64,000 bases of DNA from Aeromonas lusitana. Its GTDB lineage: Bacteria; Pseudomonadota; Gammaproteobacteria; Enterobacterales; Aeromonadaceae. Below are positions 52,466 to 62,540 of this stretch, piece by piece (positions within the stretch are counted from its first letter, which is position 1; each line of letters opens with the position of its first letter). Made by a program: the position numbers and the translations under genes. The stretch is from contig NZ_PGCP01000017.1 of assembly GCF_002812985.1 (NCBI RefSeq), positions 1 through 64,000 of the forward strand. The letters are read 5' to 3'. Below the pieces are notes generated by a model. That model did not search any database. It saw nothing but the letters and a program-made list of their open reading frames with translations, and had not been told where the DNA came from.

Positions 52466-52493
52466 TTGCAATTGGAATGACTGCTCTTATAAT
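52466..52493 (+). promoter_or_regulatory. Promoter of the tRNA-Gly array
   Basis: -35 TTGCAA (52466-52471), 16-base spacer, -10 TATAAT (52488-52493), then a GC-rich discriminator. About 58 bases before the first tRNA. Confidence 0.85.
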
Positions 52494-52551
52494 TCGGCTC
52501 CCGTACAGTAGCGCAAGCAACCAAATGCTGTACGGCCTGTTTTAAGGTATT

Positions 52552-52627
<76 letters not shown>

Positions 52628-52663
52628 CTTTATTCGTTAAAGTGCAGCAGATGATGTTCCGAT

Positions 52664-52739
<76 letters not shown>

Positions 52740-52770
52740 ATCATCATCACGCCTCAAGACAACCTATGTT

Positions 52771-52846
<76 letters not shown>

Positions 52847-52879
52847 AATTTTATGAAGTACTGCAGATGATATTCCGAT

Positions 52880-52955
<76 letters not shown>

Positions 52956-52979
52956 ATCATGTGCAGAAGACATCCTGTT

Positions 52980-53055
<76 letters not shown>

Positions 53056-53093
53056 AATTTGTCTTATCGAAGTGCTGCAGATGATATTCCGTT

Positions 53094-53169
<76 letters not shown>

Positions 53170-53193
53170 ATCATGTGCAGACGACATCCTGTT

Positions 53194-53269
<76 letters not shown>

Positions 53270-53350
53270 ATCTCTCTTCGAATCCTTCGAATTCAATCTC
53301 TCCTCCAAATTCACGAATTCCGTATCTCAGCACCATCACTACCACTACCA

Positions 53351-53414
53351 GTTGGTAGGGCACGATCCATGCATGCTTGCGTCGGATAGCCTTTCGTATA
53401 GTTTCCCGTGCCCA
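53351..53414 (+). pseudogene. Decayed eighth tRNA-Gly
   Basis: GTTGGTAGGGCACGA matches the D-arm region of the array tRNAs with one change, and GTTTCCCG..CC matches their T-arm/acceptor 3' end. The anticodon arm and 5' acceptor strand have decayed or been lost, so it cannot fold as a tRNA. Confidence 0.75.
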
Positions 53415-53817
53415 TCGCGCTTGTCGTACCCAGATCCTGTTTTCGTATTCCTGATCTCCTTTGCATGATCTTCAAACCCGTATCCTGGGTGAAGATGTCC
53501 CGCATCCGTGACCCACGTCAGCCAATAGCTGTGACTCTCGATTCCGACATCCCGCATACTATCTGCCATACCAATACCAATACCAATATCGATATTGTTG
53601 GTTGTTTATTCTTATAAATTAACAAAATTACTCTACTGCATCTGTTGGGTGTGAGTTTATTGGATTTTTATACTGGTTAAACTTATCGCATCTTTAGCGG
53701 ATCGGGCATGTCGGGGCGTGATAGAGAGCCGGTGGAAACTGCGGGTCATCAAGAGCGGGCGTACCGAGGGGCAGGGCGAGGGCAAATGGGGCAAGGGTTT
53801 GAGGCAAAAATGCAGGC

Positions 53818-53846
53818 AAAAAATAGGAGGAGCTGATCTCCTCCTA
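53818..53846 (-). terminator. Terminator of the cold-shock gene
   Basis: TAGGAGGAG/CTCCTCCTA stem with a T-run on the minus strand. Confidence 0.88.
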
Positions 53847-53864
53847 CGGGTTCACGCGCACTGC

Positions 53865-54074
53865 TTACAGCAGGGTGACGTTCTCAGCCTGAGGGCCTTT
53901 CTTGCCCTGGGTCACGGTGAACTGGACTTTTTGACCTTCAGCCAGGGTTTTGAAACCTGTGCTCTGGATGGAGGAGAAGTGAACGAAAACGTCCGGTCCC
54001 TGGGATTGCTCGATGAAGCCAAAACCCTTGGTTTCGTTGAACCATTTTACTTGGCCGGTGCGAATGTCAGACAT
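53865..54074 (-). CDS. Cold-shock domain protein (CspA family)
   Basis: 69 aa, one cold-shock domain. RNP1 KGFGFIE and RNP2 DVFVHFS are intact, with the [13 protein letters not shown] core. It binds single-stranded RNA/DNA and melts secondary structure. A ~130-base leader separates it from a good promoter (54215-54242), like other csp genes controlled through a structured 5' UTR. Ends in a strong terminator. Confidence 0.96.
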   Translation of the reverse strand: MSDIRTGQVKWFNETKGFGFIEQSQGPDVFVHFSSIQSTGFKTLAEGQKVQFTVTQGKKGPQAENVTLL

Positions 54075-54214
54075 GTGGTAAGTCCTATCTATAACAATAA
54101 TGAAACTAAGCCTTGTTGGGCAGCATTTGCCTAGAGTGCAGGGGCTGATTCATGACTGACCACGTCAATTTGTCCCAGTCGCATGCAGTACAATCCCTGT
54201 CTAAAGCACAAACG

Positions 54215-54242
54215 ATTGTACGTAAGGTCGATCCCTTGTCAA
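54215..54242 (-). promoter_or_regulatory. Promoter of the csp gene
   Basis: On the minus strand: -35 TTGACA (54242-54237), 16-base spacer, -10 TACAAT (54220-54215). The predicted start near 54207 leaves a leader of about 130 bases. Confidence 0.75.
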
Positions 54243-54313
54243 TTTGGCACTTTTCATTTTTTGAGCAAGCTAGAAGTATTGTGATGCCAGCGGCCGGTTT
54301 CAGGCTGTTGGTC

Positions 54314-54345
54314 AAAAAAAAGGGAGGCTGGTCAGCCTCCCTTTT
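54314..54345 (-). terminator. Terminator of the OapA-like gene
   Basis: AGGGAGGCTG/CAGCCTCCCT stem followed on the minus strand by eight Ts. Confidence 0.9.
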
Positions 54346-54364
54346 CGTGTCTCGTCGGGGCTCA

Positions 54365-55027
54365 TCACTCCTTGAGCGCAAAACCTTCACCCTGGCGATC
54401 GTAGCGATAGTTCACCTGACCGAGGGAGCGGATCTCGACCCGCTGGATGCGGCGACCTGCGTCTACCAGCACGAACACCGACTTGCCGGATTGCAATCGG
54501 GTCAGCGGCCGATCCGGCCCCTCGATGGCGATCAGCCGGCTGAGCTCGGCCCCTGGCAACTCGAACTTGCGGAAGATGGAGTAGAGGGTCTCGCCGGCCT
54601 GCACGTCGTGCTGCAGCCAGGTACCGTCCACCTTCTCTTCCACCGGTGTGGCGGCGACCGGCGCACTGCCGATGCTACCGTTACCCACGGTCAGGGCCTG
54701 GGCCGGCACCGCCAGCGGCACGGCGAGTGAGCCGGACGGCGCGGCGGCGGGCGCCGTGGGGGCGGGATTCCAGGCAAGCACTATCAGCCAGAGCGGGATC
54801 AGTATCAGCAGACCTATGGTGTTCTTGCGCGGCAGCGGGCTGGCCAGCTTGAATGAGGTCGTTCTGGCCTCCTTGTTGCGCAGGCCGCTCATGCCTTGCC
54901 CGAGGCGCTGACGCAGGGGCAGGGTGGCGGCATTGATACGATGGAGCAGGGTTCCTTGTGATTCGTCTTGGCGACGCTGCTGGGCTCGTCTGTTATGGCC
55001 TCGTGGGCGACGGTCCGGGGTGGGCAC
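54365..55027 (-). CDS. OapA/LysM-like inner-membrane-anchored protein
   Basis: 220 aa from a GTG at 55027 with GAGAGG upstream; the ATG seven bases earlier is out of frame. A basic cytoplasmic N-terminus leads to one membrane helix (about 70-86, IGLLILIPLWLIVLAW), a Pro/Ala-rich linker, and a C-terminal LysM-like OapA domain (HDVQAGETLYSIFRKFELPGAELSRLIAIEG..LTRLQSGKSVFV). The family binds peptidoglycan and, in Haemophilus, affects opacity and colonisation. Related to YtfB, a cell-division protein. Confidence 0.85.
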   Translation of the reverse strand: MPTPDRRPRGHNRRAQQRRQDESQGTLLHRINAATLPLRQRLGQGMSGLRNKEARTTSFKLASPLPRKNTIGLLILIPLWLIVLAWNPAPTAPAAAPSGSLAVPLAVPAQALTVGNGSIGSAPVAATPVEEKVDGTWLQHDVQAGETLYSIFRKFELPGAELSRLIAIEGPDRPLTRLQSGKSVFVLVDAGRRIQRVEIRSLGQVNYRYDRQGEGFALKE

Positions 55028-55126
55028 GGCATTTACCTCTCACTACATTGCCTGCCATCAGGCAAATATGCCGCCTATGGTAAACGGACTCGCCCCCGAG
55101 GGGGAGAGTCCAGAGGAGGAAAATTA

Positions 55127-57229
55127 TCAACTGAGACGGAATTGTCCCAGCAATTGCTGTAAACGCTCCGCCGCCTGACGCAAGGCCTGGCTCGCTTTGG
55201 CGGTGTTGGTCGCGTCCTCGGCGATGTCGTTGGCCAGTGCGTTGGTTTTTGACAGATTGCCGGAGACGGTCTCGGAAACCGAGCTCTGCTCCTCGGCGGC
55301 TGAGGCTATCTGGTAGGTCATGTCGTTGATGGTGGCGATGGCCTGGAAGATGCTGTCGAGCGCCGCCTCCGCCAGATCCGCCTCGCCCACCGCCTGATGG
55401 GTCAGCTGCTGGCTCTGCTGGATGGCGTTGACCGCGTTGGCCGAACTGTGGCGGATCTTCTCGATCAGCTCCTGGGTGTTCTGCACCGCCTGCTGGGTGT
55501 TGCCCGCCAGCTTGCGCACCTCGTCCGCCACCACGGCGAAGCCGCGGCCCTGCTCGCCGGCCCTGGCCGCCTCGATGGCGGCGTTGAGCGCCAGCAGGTT
55601 GGTCTGATCGGCGATGCCCTGAATGACGGTGAGTATGCTGGTGATCTGCTCGCTGTCGTGGGCCAGCCCCTCGACCACCTCGGCGCCTTTGCCTGCCTCG
55701 GCAGCCACCTTGTGCATGGACTGGATCACCCGCTGGAAGCGCTCCTTGCCCTGATCCGCCGCCCCTTGCGCCTGCTTGGCGGAGTCGGCCGTGTTGTTTG
55801 CGTGGGTGGCGACCTCCTGGCTGACATAGGACATCTCCTGCACCGCGGTCAGCATCTGCTCCATCTCCGCCTGGTGATGTTGCAGGTTGCTGTCGGTCTG
55901 GCCGGCGATGCGGTCGGTGTCACCGGCGTGGCGATGCACCTCGCTCGCCGTCTTCTGCACGTCCCCGAGCAGTTGCTGCAGCTTGTCGATGAAGCGGTTG
56001 ATGCCGCGGGCCAGGGCCCCCAGCTCGTCCTGGGACTGGGTGTTGAGGCGTTTGGTGAGATCCCCCTCACCGTCGGCGATGTCATCCACCAGGCTGACCA
56101 TCTGGCGGATGGGGCCCGTGATGCTGCGGGCGATCACCAGCATGGTGGCGAGTGCCAGCACCAGCACCAGCAAGGCACCGACCAGCTGCTGGGTCATGGC
56201 GGAGCGGTTCATGTCGGCCAGCTGGGCCTCCAGCTCGTCGGCCCCCGCCAGCACCACCTTGTAGGGCAGGGTGACGATGATGGCCCAGTTGCGGCTCATG
56301 CCCGGCACCGCGATGGGCACAGAGATGCGAAACGCATCGGTGAGCTCCTGGCGCTGCACTTCCGGTTTGAGGTATTGCTGCCAGCCGTCGCCGAGCAGCT
56401 TGTCGGCGCGGCTGCCGAGCAGGCTGGCGTCGCCGCTGGTGCCTGTGATGACGCCGGCGGCGCTGACGATCAGGGTCTCCCCCTTGCCGTCATAGATGTT
56501 GCTGTTGAGGGACTGGGCCTGGCGGCTGATGGAGTCCACCGCCAAGTCCAGTGCGGCGACTCCCTTGAACTGACCGTCCACCAGGATAGGGGTGGTGATG
56601 GTGCTCACCAGCACCTGCTGACCGTTGATGTCCACCTTGAAGGGATCGATGAGACAGGAGCGCCCCTCCCGTTTCGGGCAGGCGTAGTAGTCGTTGGCCG
56701 GGTTGCCGAACTCGTCCGCGTCACTCTTCTCGATGGAGAGCAGCAGGTCTGTGCCTATGCTGTCCTTGTCGCGGTAGAAGTAGGGCACGAAGCGGCCCTG
56801 GCTGTCGCTGCCAAGGGCAGTCTGACCGGCGAAGAGGGCGTCCTGGCCGTCAAAACCATTGGGCTCAAAACCGGCGAAGGCGCCATACAGTTGGGGTTCC
56901 AGGCTGAGCTGGGCCTTGAGCAGGTCGGTGGCCTGCTGGCGATCGAGCGGCAGCTTGCCCCCTTGCTGCAGGGCGAAGACGCTGGCCATCTGCTGGGTGT
57001 AGGAGAGCCCCTTTTGCAGCAGCTGGGTGATGGTGGCGGCCTCGGCGCGGGCGTTGGCGCTCACTTTTTGCCAGGCCTCTTGCTGCAGAGCGGCGCGACT
57101 GGAGCTGATGGTCAGGGTCTGGGTCTGTTTGCCCGAGTATTGGTTGAGCAGGATCAGGATGACCAGTGCCGTGGTCATGGCGATCCCCGCCATCACCAGG
57201 ATGCGATTCTGAATAGAACGAAACTGCAT
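55127..57229 (-). CDS. Methyl-accepting chemotaxis protein with Cache sensor
   Basis: 700 aa. TM1 at about 10-28. The periplasmic double-Cache-type domain includes [13 protein letters not shown], a disulfide-candidate pair in [16 protein letters not shown], and the membrane-proximal [13 protein letters not shown]2 is at about 340-362, followed by HAMP and a long signalling coiled coil with the highly conserved tip [23 protein letters not shown]. No C-terminal NWETF-type pentapeptide. Ligand unknown; Cache receptors of this layout often sense amino acids. Confidence 0.93.
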   Translation of the reverse strand: MQFRSIQNRILVMAGIAMTTALVILILLNQYSGKQTQTLTISSSRAALQQEAWQKVSANARAEAATITQLLQKGLSYTQQMASVFALQQGGKLPLDRQQATDLLKAQLSLEPQLYGAFAGFEPNGFDGQDALFAGQTALGSDSQGRFVPYFYRDKDSIGTDLLLSIEKSDADEFGNPANDYYACPKREGRSCLIDPFKVDINGQQVLVSTITTPILVDGQFKGVAALDLAVDSISRQAQSLNSNIYDGKGETLIVSAAGVITGTSGDASLLGSRADKLLGDGWQQYLKPEVQRQELTDAFRISVPIAVPGMSRNWAIIVTLPYKVVLAGADELEAQLADMNRSAMTQQLVGALLVLVLALATMLVIARSITGPIRQMVSLVDDIADGEGDLTKRLNTQSQDELGALARGINRFIDKLQQLLGDVQKTASEVHRHAGDTDRIAGQTDSNLQHHQAEMEQMLTAVQEMSYVSQEVATHANNTADSAKQAQGAADQGKERFQRVIQSMHKVAAEAGKGAEVVEGLAHDSEQITSILTVIQGIADQTNLLALNAAIEAARAGEQGRGFAVVADEVRKLAGNTQQAVQNTQELIEKIRHSSANAVNAIQQSQQLTHQAVGEADLAEAALDSIFQAIATINDMTYQIASAAEEQSSVSETVSGNLSKTNALANDIAEDATNTAKASQALRQAAERLQQLLGQFRLS

Positions 57230-57477
57230 CTTGCGTTCCTTGTAGGGTCTAAGTTGTTTGATTTATCGGCAGGGCGGAAGATTTCTCCAGCGTTCTTCAC
57301 TAGCTAAGCGGAAAAATGAACCCGCTTCTGAGATCCCACTCATAAATAGTGGTCTTTATGTCCCTTGGCCCTATTTTCTCCCCGGTTACGCCATGGTTTT
57401 CCCATCCGGGTTTCTCGGTGCTAAAATGCGTCGGTTTTTAACGAATTGGCCCAAGGCCCTCTACACAAGGCTTAAAG

Positions 57478-58893
57478 ATGAAAGTCAAAACCCGTTTTGC
57501 TCCCAGCCCGACCGGCTTTTTGCATGTCGGCGGTGCCCGTACCGCACTCTATTCCTGGTTGTTTGCCAAGAGCCAGGGTGGCGAGTTCGTGTTGCGTATC
57601 GAGGATACCGATCTGGAACGTTCCACTCAGGAGGCGATCGACGCCATCATTGAGGGTATGGAATGGTTGGAGCTGAACTGGGATGAGGGCCCCTACTATC
57701 AGACCAAGCGCTTCGATCGCTACAACGGCATCATCGACGAGATGCTGGGCGATGGTCGTGCCTACAAGTGCTTCTGCTCCAAGGAGCGGCTGGAGGCCCT
57801 GCGCGAAGGCCAGATGGCCAACGGCGAGAAGCCGCGCTATGACGGCAAGTGCCGCGATGCCGCCCACAATCACCCGGCCGATGCGCCCCACGTTATTCGC
57901 TTCCGCAATCCGACCGAAGGCTCAGTGGTGTTTGACGACCACGTTCGTGGCCGCATCGAGTTCGCCAACACCGAGCTCGACGATCTCATCATCCGCCGCA
58001 CCGACGGCGCCCCCACCTACAACTTCTGCGTGGTGGTGGACGACTGGGACATGGAGATCACCCACGTGGTGCGTGGCGAAGATCACATCAACAACACCCC
58101 GCGCCAGATCAACATCTACAAGGCCCTGAACGCGCCGGTACCGGAGTTTGCCCACGTCTCAATGATCCTGGGTGACGACGGAGCCAAGCTGTCCAAGCGC
58201 CACGGCGCCGTGTCCGTGATGCAGTACCGCGATGACGGCTATCTGCCGGAAGCCCTGCTGAACTACCTGGTGCGTCTGGGCTGGTCCCACGGCGATCAGG
58301 AGATCTTCAGCCTGGACGAGATGATCAAGCTGTTCAGCCTGGACGCCATCTCCAAGTCGGCCTCCGCCTTCAACACCGACAAGCTGCTGTGGCTCAACAA
58401 CCACTACATGCGCACCCAGGATCCGGTGCACGTGGCCAAGTATCTTGAGTGGCATATGGCCGCCCAGAACATCGATACCAGCAAGGGCCCGGCCTTGTCC
58501 GACGTGGTGACCCTGCTGGCCGAGCGCTGCAATACCCTGGTGGAAGTCGCCGCCCAGAGCCGCTACCTGTTCGAGGAGTACGAAGCGCTCGACGAAGCCG
58601 CCGCCAAGAAACACCTGCGCGGTGTGGCCGCAGAGCCGCTGACCCTGGCCAAGACCAAGCTGGCCGCCCTCGAAACCTGGACCACGGAGGCGCTGCACGA
58701 GCTGATCGAAGCCACTGCCGCCGAGCTGGGGCAGGGCATGGGCAAGGTTGGCATGCCGCTGCGCGTCGCCGTCACCGGCCTCGGCCAATCCCCGGCCATC
58801 GACGCCGTGATGGCGCTGGTGGGCAAGGAGCGGGTGCTGGCTCGCATCGATCGCGCGCTTGCGTATATCGAAGCGCGCATGGCCGCAGAGTAA
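57478..58893 (+). CDS. gltX: Glutamyl-tRNA synthetase
   Basis: 471 aa (E. coli 471). Class I motifs: HVGG in the [17 protein letters not shown]-like site (H16) and KLSKR near 237. Zinc-site candidates in YKCFCSKE and YDGKCRD. It charges tRNA-Glu. The upstream region has a promoter-sized gap. Downstream lie tRNA-Ala genes, as alaWX lie near gltX in E. coli. Confidence 0.97.
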   Translation: MKVKTRFAPSPTGFLHVGGARTALYSWLFAKSQGGEFVLRIEDTDLERSTQEAIDAIIEGMEWLELNWDEGPYYQTKRFDRYNGIIDEMLGDGRAYKCFCSKERLEALREGQMANGEKPRYDGKCRDAAHNHPADAPHVIRFRNPTEGSVVFDDHVRGRIEFANTELDDLIIRRTDGAPTYNFCVVVDDWDMEITHVVRGEDHINNTPRQINIYKALNAPVPEFAHVSMILGDDGAKLSKRHGAVSVMQYRDDGYLPEALLNYLVRLGWSHGDQEIFSLDEMIKLFSLDAISKSASAFNTDKLLWLNNHYMRTQDPVHVAKYLEWHMAAQNIDTSKGPALSDVVTLLAERCNTLVEVAAQSRYLFEEYEALDEAAAKKHLRGVAAEPLTLAKTKLAALETWTTEALHELIEATAAELGQGMGKVGMPLRVAVTGLGQSPAIDAVMALVGKERVLARIDRALAYIEARMAAE

Positions 58894-58946
58894 TCTCGCT
58901 GCCGGTCGGTCTCCCAGGCGGCCGAACAAGCCGCTGTGAATGACTC

Positions 58947-58979
58947 AAAAGGGCTCCCGAATGGGGGCCCTTCGTTTTT
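58947..58979 (+). terminator. Terminator after gltX
   Basis: AAGGGC/GCCCTT with inner CCC/GGG pairs and a CGTTTTTG tail. Confidence 0.7.
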
Positions 58980-59091
58980 GAGCCTCAGTCGGATTTGTGA
59001 CATAAAACAGGGAGATAGCGACGCGGTTGCTGGTAAAAACAACGAACTGCCTGATTTTTGACTAAACGCTCCGGCCGGTGGTATTTTAGGG

Positions 59092-59120
59092 TTGACAGCA
59101 AAGCGGGTGATGCCTATCAT
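59092..59120 (+). promoter_or_regulatory. Promoter of the tRNA-Ala array
   Basis: -35 TTGACA (59092-59097), 17-base spacer, -10 TATCAT (59115-59120), then GCGCCTCC, a GC-rich discriminator typical of growth-rate-controlled stable RNA. Confidence 0.9.
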
Positions 59121-59165
59121 GCGCCTCCGTTGCCAGAGATAACTTTGGTAGCGCCGAGGTGAGTT

Positions 59166-59241
<76 letters not shown>

Positions 59242-59269
59242 AATTCTCCTCGAACAATCTGGAATCCAA

Positions 59270-59345
<76 letters not shown>

Positions 59346-59408
59346 GGTTCCTGATTGAAATGAAGTACCCAGGGCAGTGCGGTGTGTATCACCCAGGCCG
59401 ACCTTTGT

Positions 59409-59484
<76 letters not shown>

Positions 59485-59542
59485 CTATTTCGCAGTGAGG
59501 CAAACGGACACCAGAACCGCTTGTCTAAAGAGTAAAGATTTC

Positions 59543-59618
<76 letters not shown>

Positions 59619-59674
59619 CTATTTAGCAGTAAGACAAGCGGCCGCCAGAACCGCTTGTTCAAAGAGTAAAATTT

Positions 59675-59750
<76 letters not shown>

Positions 59751-59757
59751 AATACTG

Positions 59758-59785
59758 AAGGCCACCGTGATAACGGTGGCCTTTT
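59758..59785 (+). terminator. Terminator of the tRNA-Ala array
   Basis: AAGGCCACCGT/ACGGTGGCCTT stem with a T5 tail. Confidence 0.9.
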
Positions 59786-59855
59786 TGTTTGTTCAGGCAT
59801 TTGTTTTTTTCATGGCCAACGCCTTTGTATTTACAAATCAAATGACCAAAATGAG

Positions 59856-59884
59856 AAAGCCCGCGACTGCCGCGGGCTTTTTTC
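59856..59884. terminator. Terminator between the tRNA-Ala array and the nuclease gene
   Basis: AAAGCCCGCG/CGCGGGCTTT hairpin. A long T-run lies on the plus strand; on the minus strand it could end the nuclease transcript, more weakly. Confidence 0.75.
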
Positions 59885-59899
59885 GTTATTTCGCACGAA

Positions 59900-62050
59900 T
59901 TATGAGATATGTCGGCGGCGCCAGGCCAGGGGCAAGAGGGCCAGCAGCAGGGCGCCCATGGCACCGCCACCGCCGTCCTTGCTCGGCTCCTGCAGCTTGA
60001 GATCGACGATGATGGGATCGTGATCCGAGGCGCTGAACGGATTGTCCGACTTTATCATGTCGCCGGTGAAGCCACGGCCGTACTCGAACAGGTTGCTCTC
60101 GTAGGAGTTGATGTGCCAGTCGGCGACGGCCACCACCTTCTTGGCCAGGGCCGGGTTGGCGAGGGCGTAGTCCAGGGTGCCGAGCTCGGCCTCATAGCTG
60201 TAGGAGATGGCCTTGGCTTGGTTGAACTTGACGTTCAGGTCCACCAGACCATAGCTCTTGCCCACTTCCTGGCCGAGCTGCTCATATGCCTGCTCGCCGA
60301 TGAAGGTGTGGGAAGCTGAGCGGATCTTGCGATCGCTGCTGGCCGGCGCATAGTCGGTCAGCACCCGGATCGGGTCTTCCTTGGCGTAGGAGTTGAAGTC
60401 CCCCACCAGCAGCACCTGGCCCGGCAGCTTGTTCACCGCTTCCCCCAGTACCTTGGCGGCGCTGACCCGGAACTCGGTGCATTTGCCCTGCAGATCCGCA
60501 GGCTCTGTCTTGCCGTCTCCGTTCTCGTAACAGCCCGATCCCTTGGATTTCAAATGGTTGACCACCAGGGTCAGGGGATCCTTGCTGCCTGCCACGGTGA
60601 AGCTCTGCACCAGGGAGTCGCGCTGACCGGCGGTCTTGGCGACGCCGCCGACGGTGTAACGCTGCTCCGGCAGCAGGATCACGCTGGCGTCCCCGCTCGG
60701 GGTCAGCTTGGCCGGGCGATAGAGCATGGCCACCATGATGGCGTCGCCACCGAAGAAGCGCTCCTGACCGAGCATGGCCTTGGGCAGGCTGACGAAGGCG
60801 TAGTGCTGGCTGGCATCTTTCTGCTGGGCGTTGAGGCTCTTGACCAGGTCGCTGATGGCGGAGTGGTCATCAAAGCCGTTGTTCTCCATCTCCATCAGGC
60901 CGAGCAGGTCTGCGTCCATCTCTGTGATGGCGTTGACTATCTTGGTGCGCTGCTGCTGGAAGTCCTCCAGGCTCTTGGCGCCGCGGTTGCAGCCCTTGGC
61001 ACTGTCTGCATCTGCCTGATCGGCGCACAGCACGTTGAGGGCGCCGCCCACGCTGGAGTGGCTGGTGAAGTAGTTGAGCACGTTGAAGCTGCCGACCCGC
61101 AGATCCGTACCGGCGGTGCGGGCCGGGGCGCTCTGGCGATCGTGCTCATCGGTGCGTAGCAGATCGCCGACCGTGATGGCCTGCTCTTTTGGCACTATCA
61201 GCCGGTATTCGTTGTAGCTGTAGCCGACCAGCGCCTCCAGGTTGACCGGCGCATCGCCGATGCGCAGATACCCCTGCTCCGGCTCCCAGGCGGGCAGCCA
61301 GGGCAGCTTGCCATCGGTGGCCTTGACGTCGGATTCGAGGAACACCCGGTTGTCCGCATTCGCCTCGGCCAATGCCTTGGCCTGGTCGCTGCCCGCCACG
61401 TGCAGCTGGGTCGGTTTCACCAGGGGCGCCAGGTGGGAGAGCACCAGGTTGTTGCGCTTGGCGGCATAGTCGAAGCTGAAGTTGCGGCTGATTTTCAGCT
61501 CACTGCCGGCATCGAGCCGTACCCGCATCCCCTCGTGGCGCTCCAGCGCCTGGGCCAGGGTCTCCCCCTCCAGCACCCGTAGCGGCACGGCGGCAGGCAC
61601 AGTGCCCTGAGTCACGACCTGCAGACGGGGCGTGCCGCTGTCGAAGACGGGCTTGAGCTGGGTATGGTTGTAATACTCCTCGACCTTGGCCTCCAGACAG
61701 ACTTCGGCCCCCGGCTTGATGCCTGGGTACTTGGTCGCGAAGTTCTTGTCATTCAGGAAGACGAAGATGCCGTCCGAGCTCTGGGGATTGCCATCCCCCT
61801 GCAGATCCTGCAGGTAGAAGCCCTTGTTCACCCCCTCGCCGAGGGCGGAGACCACGGCCTTGACCGAGACACTCTGGGGGCTCTCGAACAGACCGTCCGG
61901 GACCAGGGGGCTCTTGTCGCCAGTGCCCTGAATGGCGGGGATGGGGGTGAGGGCGCTGTCGGCCGGGCAACTGAAGCCGGCAGCCTGGAGTGACGGGGAC
62001 GCAAGCGCGAGCCCCACGGCCAGTGACAGCAGGGTAGGGGTACCTTTCAT
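59900..62050 (-). CDS. ExeM/NucH-family extracellular nuclease with GlyGly-CTERM anchor
   Basis: 716 aa from the ATG at 62050, with AGGAAA upstream. Signal peptide ends LQAA near residue 23. An N-terminal OB/lamin-tail-like region (about 25-300) is followed by an endonuclease/exonuclease/phosphatase domain: RVGSFNVLNYF, GLMEMENNGFDD, VNHLKSKGSGC, LVGDFNSYAKEDP and SASDHDPIIVDL hold the catalytic Asp/Glu/His set. The C-terminus GGGGAMGALLLALLPLAWRRR is a GlyGly-CTERM (rhombosortase) signal for surface anchoring or processing after type II secretion. It degrades extracellular DNA, with roles in nutrient use and biofilm turnover. Confidence 0.93.
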   Translation of the reverse strand: MKGTPTLLSLAVGLALASPSLQAAGFSCPADSALTPIPAIQGTGDKSPLVPDGLFESPQSVSVKAVVSALGEGVNKGFYLQDLQGDGNPQSSDGIFVFLNDKNFATKYPGIKPGAEVCLEAKVEEYYNHTQLKPVFDSGTPRLQVVTQGTVPAAVPLRVLEGETLAQALERHEGMRVRLDAGSELKISRNFSFDYAAKRNNLVLSHLAPLVKPTQLHVAGSDQAKALAEANADNRVFLESDVKATDGKLPWLPAWEPEQGYLRIGDAPVNLEALVGYSYNEYRLIVPKEQAITVGDLLRTDEHDRQSAPARTAGTDLRVGSFNVLNYFTSHSSVGGALNVLCADQADADSAKGCNRGAKSLEDFQQQRTKIVNAITEMDADLLGLMEMENNGFDDHSAISDLVKSLNAQQKDASQHYAFVSLPKAMLGQERFFGGDAIMVAMLYRPAKLTPSGDASVILLPEQRYTVGGVAKTAGQRDSLVQSFTVAGSKDPLTLVVNHLKSKGSGCYENGDGKTEPADLQGKCTEFRVSAAKVLGEAVNKLPGQVLLVGDFNSYAKEDPIRVLTDYAPASSDRKIRSASHTFIGEQAYEQLGQEVGKSYGLVDLNVKFNQAKAISYSYEAELGTLDYALANPALAKKVVAVADWHINSYESNLFEYGRGFTGDMIKSDNPFSASDHDPIIVDLKLQEPSKDGGGGAMGALLLALLPLAWRRRHIS

Positions 62051-62540
62051 TGTGTTTCCTTTTTTATTTTTGCCAGTGTTTCCATAGCCTTGGTGCCTGA
62101 ACCAAGGGCGCGCATTGTCACACTTCTGGCTGCTCATACCAGTGAACCAGCGCACATTATGGGGAAGCAAAAGAGGCTGTTTCTATTTTTATGACACAGC
62201 TAACGATATGAAATTAATGATAAAAATATCATTCCATCTAGACTGAAATTGTGTGAGCGCGGCGGCGTTTACATATTTCTCTTTGAGAATGAAGATTGAG
62301 AGTTGCTGACTTGCTTCCTATACTCGGGCTGTTCCTCACGGAACCCAGGTAAAGGGCAAACCGGCAGTGATGCCGGGACGCAAAGCCTCCGCTCTGTCAG
62401 CGATGACAGAGAGCGGGGCTCCCCAGGGTGACATGAGGGTATGTGGCCCCGTCCATGGCCTGTTGTCGACCCGATTTCGCCTGTTGCTGTTGTGCTTTGC
62501 CCGGTCATTAAAAGCCAAGACCAACAAGGAAGATAACAAG
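62051..62540. other. Regulatory region between the nuclease and chitinase genes
   Basis: 490 bases, divergent promoters. AT-rich in 62160-62300 (likely promoter and activator sites for both genes), then the c-di-GMP riboswitch (62345-62434), then about 105 bases of leader to the chitinase start with no evident intrinsic terminator. Confidence 0.7.
62345..62434 (+). ncRNA. Cyclic di-GMP-I (GEMM) riboswitch
   Basis: The aptamer core is recognisable: AAGGGCAAACC, a small hairpin (GGCAGTGATGCC), GGGACGCAAAGCCTCC, a second hairpin (CTCTGTCA..TGACAGAG) and AGCGGGGCTCCCC. Order, spacing and conserved bases match the Vibrio Vc2-type class I aptamer. It sits in the chitinase leader, about 107 bases before the start. 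With no T-run after it, control is probably at translation or by an unrecognised element. Confidence 0.93.

Larger units (their letters stand above)
53270..53864. other. Low-GC region after the tRNA-Gly array
   Basis: 595 bases without a convincing gene, visibly more AT-rich than its surroundings up to about 53700. It contains the decayed tRNA (53351-53414) and hexamer-like ACCAAT repeats (53568-53588). The repeats run into a 14-base perfect palindrome (53584-53597, CAATATCGATATTG). The csp terminator lies near 53818-53846. No strong terminator for the tRNA array is seen directly after copy 7. Confidence 0.6.
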
